NCBI GenBank assembly: GCA_036365455.1
Contig: JAWQUS010000002.1
Location: 8,556,001 to 8,620,000, forward strand
Source of the DNA: Macrosoma leucophasiata
Taxonomy: Eukaryota; Arthropoda; Insecta; Lepidoptera; Hedylidae
Direction: 5' to 3'
Length of the DNA: 64,000 bases
In this document: piece by piece, positions 1-10,800 of the stretch
How the letters are laid out: every line of letters starts with the position of its first letter
Position numbering within the stretch: position 1 is the first letter of the stretch
The notes under the pieces: model-generated
Told to the model about the DNA's origin: nothing
The model's input: only the letters and a program-made list of their open reading frames with translations
Databases searched by the model: none
Made by a program: the position numbers and the translations under genes

Positions 1-1433
1 ACTGGGATTACACCCTCACGGAGGCAAGCGTCAGTGACGGAAAAATATCGCCATCATCTGTCTGAAGATTTTCTAAGAGCTTTGAGACACGTGCTACTGG
101 AGACGAAGTCGAAGTAACTAATGAACGCATGCTGAACACCTGTATTATTTCATTTCAAGATGTGGTAATTTCCACCACCGATTGAACTATCGAATATGGG
201 TTACCAGCTCCCCAAATCATCACCGCATCAAGACCGTAGAAATTGGGAGTAGGTATAACGCTGAGACAAATTACGATCCGGGCAAAATGGCCATATCGCT
301 TTGTTCTCTGTTGTTTGGATAGAAAGACAGCACATGTCATGTTTAAAATTCCCTTATATTTAGAGAGAGTGGTGACGCGAAGATCGAGGGCTGATGAGAT
401 GAATGCTTTGTTGAAATGATCTTAACGAGTTCGTACGCTGCGCTTGACCATTAATATGAGAGCTCGGCTCGACGACAATGCACGTGCTCAAGAATTTTCT
501 GATGTCCTTCTAAGTCTTCGCGGAAGCACTCTACCAGAAGAGAGAGGTAGATAGGTGGTGTTTCCAGAGTCTCTCGACAGAGATGTATCCAGGTGAGAAG
601 AACTCATTCTCGGTGTCTACAGGGACATTAGTCGTATACCGCACCAGCAGAATACGACGTTTTGGGTGTGTAAGCGGGCCATTTTGAATGATCAGGCTGC
701 AGCAATTAATAGGCAATGAAGTGGTCTATACCTCCATAAATACTGTCGTCGAGCAAGATGACGCCACACATTATCCCATGGTATTTCTGAACTTCCTGTC
801 AGTAAGCGGACTTCCATCGCATACCATCAAGCTGAAGGTAGGTGTCCCGATTATGCTTCTTCGGAACTTATCTCCTCCGAAGTTGTAGCCGGGTCCCGTT
901 ATACAACTTCGGCGAATTGGCGAGGCAGTATTTATACCACGCATTCCTCTCATACCGCATAACTACACATTCCAGTTCAAGCGCGTACAGTTGAATGTTT
1001 GCTTCGCGATGACCATCAATAAGTCGCAGGGGCAGACACTGAGGTCAGCGGGTGTTAACCTCAGGACAAGTTGCTTCTCACACCACCAGTTACCAGTCCT
1101 GTCTCTCTTTACAGTTTGGCTCCTGGTAGAATAACTACCAACTTAGTTTATAGGATAGTGTTATAAGGTTTGATACCTTTGTACGTATTTTTACTCTTTT
1201 GTGTCCGGGAACATATTCCTGCATTATTTTGTCTATTTCTTTCAGTCACATCTTATGACTAAACTCAGCAGTATTCCCATATGACTCCCTTAATTTGCTT
1301 CGCTTGCAAAAAAACGTATACTTTTAATTTAATACTATTTTATAAGTTGTTTGCTTATGCTAAAGCGACACTGGCATCTTAGGTATGTTTGGTGCTGTAG
1401 AGCTACGCAGACGACGTTGCGGGCAGCTGCTAG
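1..1433 (+). mobile_element. Helitron, 3' part, decayed
   Basis: The left end of the window is inside a rolling-circle transposon. It codes in scattered frames for the PIF1-type helicase of Helitrons. Its 3' end reads GGGCAGCTGCTAG, and the CTAG (1430-1433) is followed by T, the usual Helitron A|T insertion signature. The same terminal sequence recurs on the minus strand at 25772, which independently fixes the boundary. The 5' end lies outside the window. Stops and frame changes show it is dead. It sits downstream of the Dscam-like exons, probably in the next intron. Confidence 0.85.
431..1110 (+). pseudogene. Helitron PIF1-like helicase remnant
   Basis: Broken reading frames carry helicase wording in the right order. 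First comes LTINMRARLDDNARAQEFSD (about 447-506). Then, after several stops, comes a 66-residue open stretch at 688-888 with THYPMVFLN, SGLPSHTIKLKVGVPIMLLR and NLSPPK. A frame change follows, then CFAMTINKSQGQTL (about 1000-1041), the late helicase motif. In Helitrons this helicase unwinds the donor strand during rolling-circle transposition. No single frame is open across the block, so it is a fossil. The same block is present in reverse at 26140-26830. Confidence 0.85.
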
Positions 1434-1746
1434 TATACAATAAATCTGTACAACAGATTTTTTCAGTCAGTCAGATTTTTTTTAACGAAAAATTAATGCA
1501 ACATATGCACTATATAATGCAACCTATGCATTAATTCAATAATTTAAATCGAAAGACAACGACGGATCAACAAGTTTTTTTGCATTAGCCACAAATCAGC
1601 TACTTCATTACAATCTCCTCATTTCTGAATCCGAATTTAAATCGGTGATCGACCTCTTTCTCGAAGTTGGACCTATCTTCTCTCTCTCTTATATATAGTG
1701 AGAGAGAAGATAGCCTTACTTTATACGCATAAAATATGCAGTTTAC
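1434..1746. other. Intron sequence downstream of Ig9 exon
   Basis: AT-rich sequence with a short GAGA/CTCTCT stretch at about 1677-1710. It follows the donor of the last recognised Dscam-like exon. I see no fibronectin exon here, so the next coding exon is to the left of the window. Confidence 0.5.
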
Positions 1747-1895
1747 CTTGAACGCCCAGATGTACAAAATGATCTGACCGACCATATGGATTAGATGCCT
1801 GACATCGGTATACTCCAGAATCCCTTCTATCAGCACGTTCTACTACCAGCTCACTTCGCAATCCCTCTGCGCTCCGAGTTTCAGATATACTCATT
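1747..1895 (-). CDS. Dscam2: Dscam-like exon: Ig9, second half
   Basis: 149 nt, starting with one base of a split Arg codon and ending with one base of the next codon. It encodes 49 residues from MSISETRSAEG to the end of the strand at LGVQ. The segment DRRDSGVYRCQASNPYG holds the D-x-G-x-Y-x-C signature that closes an Ig domain. The acceptor is a TTTTAG and the donor is CAAG|GTAAAC. In Dscam proteins the next domain is the first fibronectin type III repeat, which should begin in the next exon to the left, outside this window. Confidence 0.95.
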
Positions 1896-4800
1896 CTAAA
1901 ATGAATTTACGTCAAATTACTGTTTGTACAATTTAATTGAATAAAACATTTTATTTTAGAGGCTTACCTATAATCTGAATTAGGTAAACCTCGCCCTGAA
2001 TGACTCCAGGACATGGAAAGTGGACTGTCACCGCGCGCTACGCACGCTAGACGCACTGTATCCCCGAGCTTTGCTGAAACATTTACTGACGGAGTTTCAA
2101 ATCTAGCTGGCTCTGCAAAAAATTGAGTACGAAACATAACAATAAGAACAACGTCAGCAAAAATATACTTAAACCATTTAAAAATGTACCTATTTAATTA
2201 CAGGTTAGATTCATAAAAAGTTCAAAATAGTAGCAATGCACAAGGCAATATTTTCTCAAATCGATTTCATTGACCTCTTCTAGAAAATCTTAGGTCGCTG
2301 AGTGACAAATTAAGTAGTAGATGGTATTAGCGGTGAAATTAAATGAAACGAATGCAGATCTAGCTATTTAATCTCAGTACGGAGCTATTTATTGTTCAAC
2401 GTCAATGTTCATGGAGACAGTGTTTCGGTTACATGCTAATGTAGGGCTACGTAGTTTTAGCACAAAGGCAAAACAGATTAGGCCTCTACATAGGCTAAAA
2501 GATTAATTAACAGTCAATGCAAACTGTTTGAATCTTTGCCACTACTAGGAAATTAAAAAAAAAATATTTTAGTAATGGACTGTTTTTTAATAGTAAATAT
2601 TGCAATATAAATCGCGTAATATAGAGCGCTTAAATTCTTGTCTTTTAATATCTCTTAGCGCCCGACTGTCAACACTATCATACTAATATTATAAATGCAA
2701 AAGTTTGTTTGTTTGTTTGTAACTCCTTCACGCAAAAACTGCTGAACCGATTTTCATGAATTTTGGCACACACATAGAGGGTATCACGAAAAAATATTCC
2801 TGTGGGATGCCATGGGATGAGTTGATGAATTTCCACAGGTTACGCGAAAAACGATCTACACGCGGGCGGAGCCACAGGCAACAGCTAGTAGCCTATAATT
2901 TTCTTTTTATATGTAGTTCTAGTCGTCATAGTAAACTTACCATTGACATGTATATTGAGCGATTTGGACAGCGCAGGTGCCACGCCATTGTCTGCTCTAC
3001 ATCGATATTTTCCAGAATGTTCCGCTCGAGCCGATTCCAATCTTAACGATCCATTACTCAGCACCACAGGATCCGATACACCCCCCAAAGTGGTCTCTGT
3101 ACTGCCTTATAACGAAACACGATATTAGGCAATCTTGTCTTCAATCTAAAAATCATTTCAGTCGAAAATTGCTTACCAGAAAATTTCGTCCAATAAATGG
3201 CAGGTGTTGGATGTCCACGGGCTTCACAGCTCACCGTCAAAGATCCGTTGAGCAGTACGGATATATCCGACGGTTCAATTTGCCAGTACGGTGGAACTAT
3301 AAGAAAGTTTTGTATGTAGAATTCGCATTGTTATGTAATCCGACATTTTAAAATAAAAGTTTACCTTTGATAGCTAACTCTGCCGAAGTGTTCGCTTTAC
3401 CGGCCGTGTTAGTTACAACGCAAGTGTAAATACCGCTGTGGCCCGCCGTCAGACTTTTGAATAGGAGCATGCTGTAGAATTCTGCGCCGCGTTCGTCTAC
3501 CTGCAATTACGTAAACTATTACCGCAAAGAAAGAGACTTTGTGTGAATGATAGTATCGGTGTAAAAATGAAAAAAGGCATGCTCCGATGGTTCGGGCATA
3601 TAGAAAGAATGTCGAATGAGCGAATGACTAAACAGATATACAATGCGAATGTGGATGGTTGCAGAGGCCCAGGAAGACCAAGACTGACCTACCATGACCA
3701 AATAGGTCGAGTTCTGTCTGATGGTGGGGTCAAAAGTCTTAGGAATCGGCGTGCATGTATGAAGAGAATGATGAAGGTAGACGAGGCACGAGAGGTTTGT
3801 CAGAACCGGGATATCTGGCGCTCTACACTCTCTGCCTACCCCGTTAGGGATCTGGCGTGAAGATACATACATACATTTACCGCAAAAAATCATATTTTTA
3901 CTGCGTTGTACGATGATTATTCACACAAAGAGGAACCTGATACTATATTGATATCACAAGTTTATGTAAACTAGTACAATTATCAATACATATAATAAGT
4001 CTGTACATTAAATATTTTTCCTAAAAAAAACTGATACGGGTCAATTAAAGAAGAGTAACAGAAATCAAAAAATCATTTTTGGATTTTTGTCTGTCTGTCT
4101 GGTACGTTATAATTTCGAAACTACTCAAAGGATTTGAACGCGATTTTAAATTAAAAAAAACACTAAAACGTGTAACGGAATCGGTAATAAAAAAACTGTG
4201 ACGGATCCTTCTTCTCTAGAGTCTAAACACCTGTAAACTTACCTGAAGAACACTGGATATTGGCATTTGATCCTTGAGCCAGGAGAAATAAACAGGCATG
4301 TCCCCCGATGTAACGGTGCAGGTGAGCTGGGAGCGGTCACCAGACCGCAAGCCTGGCGGAAATACTATGGGCGACAGAACCGGTGGCGATACCACCGTAA
4401 CTTGCACCTGCATCACATTTTTATGTGGTTTTAGATATAGAAAACATAGGTGTCTATTGTATAGTACAAAGACATAATAAGATATAGTAAACATATGTAT
4501 TGTCGGTTTATGATATATGCTACAACAGTTTTTGTGGGGATCGAAATTATACCCGAACACAAGAACTGTGTATTTTTAGTACTTTCTCGATTTCGACATT
4601 TATTTCAATATGGCTTTAAAAAAAGACATACAACTCAACATGTACCTATATGTATTTTTAACGAATATTCTCACTAAATATGCGGTCGGCGGCAGTATTG
4701 GTCGGTAGACAGTATTGGTCGAGGGAGACGTTTAACGGCCGTAGGTACGTATTTCCAGTCCATTTCTTGTCTTTGGTATATTAATAAACAAAAACTTATA

Positions 4801-7800
4801 ATTTTTCTTAAATTATCAAATATCCGGTCATTTGCCGGACCTAAACTAGACCCAATTCTTTTAACGATAAAATAGATCATAATACGCACACAAAATATAA
4901 TGTAACACGTAACTGAGACGCGTCATAATTATTTGATTTCATAAAAAAAATTGTTAGAACAATTAAAATATGTTTTGCATAGTTAATAAACGCTATGTCT
5001 TCTCCTTTCCGGTCGGCCGGTGGCCTGTGTTGCTCTATGCATCGACTATCACTCCTCCCTCCCATTTCAACGAGCTTGGCACAGCTCTAACGAATGTTCC
5101 ACTCACCTCTCTCTTAGCCAGTTCCCCACCAGGAGTGAGCACGGAACACGTCCAGGTGCCCTTATCTCGGTTACGATCCACGTTGGCGATCGTCAACTGT
5201 CCGTCCATCTGATGATACCGCGGGTCGACGCCGGCTCCTCCCTCCCATTTCACTGAGCTGTGCCAAACACCTTCCATAAAGATTCAAATTAACTTTTGAA
5301 ATGAAACGCAAATTACTGTTTATCCGTTTAAATTGTAAGAACAAGATTGTTTATGTTACGAAGGTGGCAACGAGCATGCAGTTGCACATTGATGTTAAGT
5401 GATCACATATCATCCACAGAAAAACATCCATAGAAAGACCAGGGGTCAAAATGCAGATGCTTTGCCAACCCGGAGCAATTTTGGCGGAGTGTCCGCGGTG
5501 TATCTAAGGTGACGCCTTAGACACACCGCGGAAAAATTCATACAAATTTCATACAAACGCTTAATTTGGTCTTTATTACACAGACATCAATCAGTGACGT
5601 GTATTTACACGTTCACCAGTGTGTGTAGCACGTAGAAAATACCTACCGTCGCCCATAAGAGGGGAGGTGGTTGGATGAGGCGGGGAAATCGGGCGGGACG
5701 TCAATGTGTCCATTCTATACGTAGTTTTATTACATATTCTCTGCCTTAGATGTTATGTCTGTGAAAGTTATAACGGGGCCAAACATTACCATCTAACCGG
5801 AACACGATAGTGCTAAACACTATCATTTGGTGGCAGATAAATTGGGTAATGCGGTGGTGCCTACCACTAGTGAAATAATTATGCTGTCAAAGCATATTAT
5901 TTTTTTAAAAGGCATCAATTAAGTTTGATTTTTGACTTACTAATCATGTTATATTCTCTACTCTAGTTCAATATGTATGATTTGATTATTCTTACTCTAT
6001 CGGAAATCCGTAATAAGGGCACCAGATCGTCACTTCAGCTCCAGCGACCGCTTTTACAGGATTCATTGCACGGATGTATGGTGGACCTAAACACATACAA
6101 AGTTCTTATAAAATTTTGCGTCTTTTCATCTTTTTATTGTTATAGGTATTTCAATACAACAAGTATTTGTTTTTTTTTTTTTTTTTTATTTCTTTCAATG
6201 ATTTTTACCTTGTAAAATAATTGAGACTAGAGTTAGTATTTAAGTGCTTAAAATTAAAAGTAGGCAAACAATTTTTTTAAATTTTATATTTGCTAGTCTC
6301 TTGATAGTCTATTTTAACGTAAGTTTTTATTTATGTAATAGAAGTGGCAAACAAGCATGCAGTTCACATTGATGTTAAGTGAAGACTGCAGCCTATAAGC
6401 ACCCACACAAAGACCAAGGTCAAAATGCAGATGCGTTACCGCTCCTGAGGCCTAAGGTGTTATTCGTCTGTGCCGGAAATTACAGGGCCGTACATTACCA
6501 TCTGACCGGAACACGATGTATATTAGGTAATGCGATGGATCCTACGCCCGCGAGCTCCGTCACTAGAGCTCTACCACCAGTAAAAGGTATAGTAAGAAGG
6601 TACAGGTTTTTGTTTAAGTAATTAGATCGTCACGTAATCGATACATAAGTCTACGATCTCTTTGAGAAAATTTGCCATTGGGCTTCTTTGAGAGGTAATT
6701 AAGCGTTGTTAGTTCAGTTTATCTAAGGGATAAAGTGGGACAAAAAGACGATATAGGTATTTCCTTATTTTATTGTATGGGATATTTTTTTGTTCCAGGA
6801 GTTTACATAATCCTCCTTCGCGATTAAAGTACAACTGAGATAAAAGTACGATTATAAATGACTTCTTTTATTGATCCGTTTAATTTTGTAAAAGTGAATT
6901 TTAACATGTTGATAACACATATCATATTATAGACGTATGTTATATTGTATCAAAAAACACTTGACTCATAAGACTTCAAAGAACTTGTCTCTATGCTACT
7001 TCTACCGCTAATATTGCAATAAAAAATAAGAGAGTCGGTAATCGATCAGATGTGATGGTATCTACTTATAGAGAACTTTTGTTATCGCGCAAATTCGCGA
7101 AAATCTGGCTTTATGCCAATTACCACCCAATTATTCACGCGCCCAAAATTAGTAGACTATGGGAAAATAAGCTCCATATTATAATTATCGCAAACGTAAA
7201 TGAGCCTAAAATAACAGAATTATTAAAATATCTTACCGTAAACATTGAGTCGGGCCGCATGAGCAACTGAGCCGTGAGCATTAGTTGCCCGACACTCATA
7301 CCGGCCGCCATGCTCGACGCGGGCGCTGCTCAGCGATAGAGTCGACAGGATGTAGTTACTGCTCGCTCCGATACCCGACGGTCCACTCTCTCTGCCCTCC
7401 GTCATTATAGCCCTGTTTAAAAAAGGGTATGTAAACGAAGATAACGATAAATAAACACTAAATAATTTAATGAATTCGTATAACATTATTTTAGGATTGT
7501 CCTGGTGGTAGTGGTGGCACTCGAGGGCGTAAGCATCTGTGTTTGGAGCTACCATGTTGCAGTTATATCGTAATGTATAACATCCTAGCTCCATTACTTT
7601 GATCATAGAGGCAAAATATTTGAAGTCTTGGAAGGTATCGGACCTTCGTAACTATGAATGCAGTATTAATTTCACATAACTATAGGACGGTTTGCTTGAT
7701 TTTATTATCATATATTAAAAAGTTACAATAAGTCAATAGGATTTTAGTTTCGTGCAAGTTGCTTTTCCGCTGGTAGATACATATTAGTATTTGTTAGCTA

Positions 7801-10800
7801 ATTCGTATAATATACCTGTTAACTTTCAATACCGTATAACTTCTATATCAGTATAATCCTTTTATCATGTAGTATACGGTATACGTCAGATATTCCGTAA
7901 TGCTATAATCAATATTGTTATAATAATAATTTATAAAATTAAACAAGCATTAATATGTTTTATCAGCTCAGTGGAATAGAGTCGACAGAATGTGATAACT
8001 GCGCGGCCCACCCTATCTGACCTTCGTCATTATTACCCCGTTTGTTAATAGGTTATGTGAAACAAGCGACCAATTAGGCCTAATTTTTTAACAACATCAA
8101 AGTCCTTCAGTGAAATTCAATGCTTTATGAGCTTTGTTTGTTGATCATTTTACCAATTTATTGAATAAAAGAAGGTTATTTTTTGTAATAATTAAGAATG
8201 AATCATTATTACACGCAATTTTATCATCAGCATGTCTGATAAAGTTCCATTGAATATTGTTTTTTTAAATAACAAAGTAACATAAAATAAAACATTCAAG
8301 TTTTCTTCTCTTAATATGAAACCTCCAACATCCAACATCCATATGTCTCTGTAGCTCAGCGATACAGTCGACAGGATGTAATTACTGCGCGGCCCAATAC
8401 CCGAAGGCCCACTCTCTCTGCCCTCTTTCATTATTGTCCCGTTTGTAAAAAGGTTATGTGAAACACGCGACCAATTAGACCGCATTTTTGTTCAACATCA
8501 AAGACCGTTATTGAAATTTAATCTGACTTTATGGATTTGTTTATTAAAAATTATACCATTTTATTGAATAAAAGAAGATTATTTCTTGTTATAATTAAGA
8601 ATGAATCATTATGACACGCAATTTTATCATCAGCATGTCTGATAACGTTCCATTGAATATTGGTTCATTAAATAACAAAGTAACGTATAAAATAAAACAT
8701 TCCAGTTTTCTTCTCTTAATATGAAACCCCCAACATCCATATGTCTCTGTAGCTCAGCGATACAGTCGACAGGATGTAATTACTGCGCGGCCAAATACCG
8801 GACGGCCCACTCACTCTGCCCTCTTTCATTATTGTCCCGTTTGTAAAAAGGTTAAGTGAAACAAGCGACCAATTAGCCCTCATTTTTGTTAAACAACACA
8901 GTCCGTGAGTGAAATCAAAAGCTTCAAAATTGTTTTTAGAATTTAAGAAAGACGTTTATCAGAAAAGAAATTAAAATATTTAAATAAGTGCAAGTATGTA
9001 CACACTTTTTTATTCAACTAAAGCCACTTTCCAGAATTAGTTTCCGAACAGATTGATACAACACTAGTCTAACAGCAGTTTGAAAAATGAGATGCATCTT
9101 CTTCCTTCGAATTCGAAAAAATGCTTTGTAATTCTCAGCGTTGAGGATTAATGGATTGATGTAAAAAATAATGGGTACTACCAAGGGTTTTTCAGATAGG
9201 TGCGGTTATGAGTGGTTGATATCTCATTTTTAAAGATGCTGACATAATATTTGTATCTTTTTAGAGTCCCGTATTTCAAAAGCAAGAACGGATTCTTGAA
9301 ACAGGATCATTCTTGCGTCTGTCTTTCTGACTGTCTGTCCGTCCGTATATCTCAGACAATTTGCTCTGAAACTATTGCACTGATTGAGTTGAAATTTAGT
9401 TCAATTATAGAAATAGGGACTTATCGAAATCGAAATTTTAGTAGGTACCTTGCTTTAAGTCATGAAATAATCCAAAAAAATGTTCTCTGCTTATAGATTG
9501 TAATAATAAAATAGAGAGAACAGGAGTTGTAATAATTAAATATTTTCGTATAAAAATAAAATACGTAAATCGAAGACGAAGACTTAATATTGTGGTTTGT
9601 TTGATACAATCGTAAAGAAATTGCTTCTAAAAGTATCTTAAAAGTCAATTTATGACACAAATACATATTTAATTAATAAAGTACAGAGGGAACAGGAAAA
9701 ATACAAATTGAGAATGGAAGCTGGTTTGACTGACAAGACTTATTCTCTGGTAAGTTAATAAAATAGAAAAGCCACAAGGTAACAATGTTGAGTGTTACAA
9801 CCTGAGTGAAGACGAGGGAAATATATTCCTTTGTTCTTATGCGTCTCCATTGACTTTACAATAACGATATGGTAACTTCTTAAAACACGGAACACGTATC
9901 ACATAACCAGAACATAGTTTTGTTTACTGTACATAGAGATACGAAGAATAAGAACGGGTAACGGAATTTTTGCTCGGTTAATAAATGATCATGTTCAACT
10001 CAACTCGAACGCTACGTCGGATTTTTTTTTTTTTTTTATGTAATCTAAGTGGTAAACAAGCATGCAGTTCACATTGATGTTAAGTGATGACTGCAGCCTA
10101 TAGACACCCACACAAAGACCACGATCAAAATGCAGATGCGTTACCACTCCTGAGGCCTAAGGTGTTATGCCTCTGTGCCGGAAATTACAGGGCCATACAT
10201 TACCACCTGACCGGAACACGATAGCGCTGAACACTACCATTTAGCGGCAAGTATATTAGGTAATGCGGTGGTGCCTACGCCCGCGAGCTCCGTCACTGGA
10301 GCTCTACCACCAGGATGAATTTGAATCGCAAGACTACAACCAAGCCCAGTCAAATCGAGATATTCAATAAAGATCCCGAGTACCCGAAGTCGAACCCGAG
10401 TCTCTGAAATTGAAAACTTTCATAATATTTTTGACCTAATACTACTACCATGGAACTGCCAACAGAATTTTTAATGCAAATGCGTTGCCAGAGGATCTTT
10501 TGCCTCTGTTAAAGAAGTTATGTGGTCATACCATCGAAGCGGAGTTTTGAACTCCACCATTATTGAAAAATACATTCAATGTGCAATGATGCGTATGCTA
10601 AGCTACACCATTCAAGTGCTATCACCAGCACAGTCACGCTTAAAAGTGTAAAAATATGACAGCTGAAGAATAAAAAGGATGGTGCGAGTATATGACAAAC
10701 ATACCACCGCATTACCTAATATACTTGTCGCTAAATGGTAGTGTTCAGCACTACCGTGTTCCGGTCAGGTGGTAATGTACGGCCCTGTAATTTCCGGCAC

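Larger units (their letters stand above)
8044..8935. repeat. Tandem units carrying the Ig5 exon relics
   Basis: Two adjacent units of about 390 bp (roughly 8110-8500 and 8500-8900) plus the diverged unit around copy 1 share flanks such as GAATGAATCATTAT and CACGCAATTTTATCATCAGC. The spacing between relics is 388 and 398 bp. Confidence 0.75.

Noticed and set aside
155..340. Minus-strand open frame of 61 codons near the left edge.
   Set aside because: It is antisense to Helitron remnants and has no supporting content.
5035..5277. Open frame running across the Ig6 exon and into the intron relic.
   Set aside because: The frame continues only because the intron start is open; the donor at 5106 and the phase match to the next exon show where coding ends.
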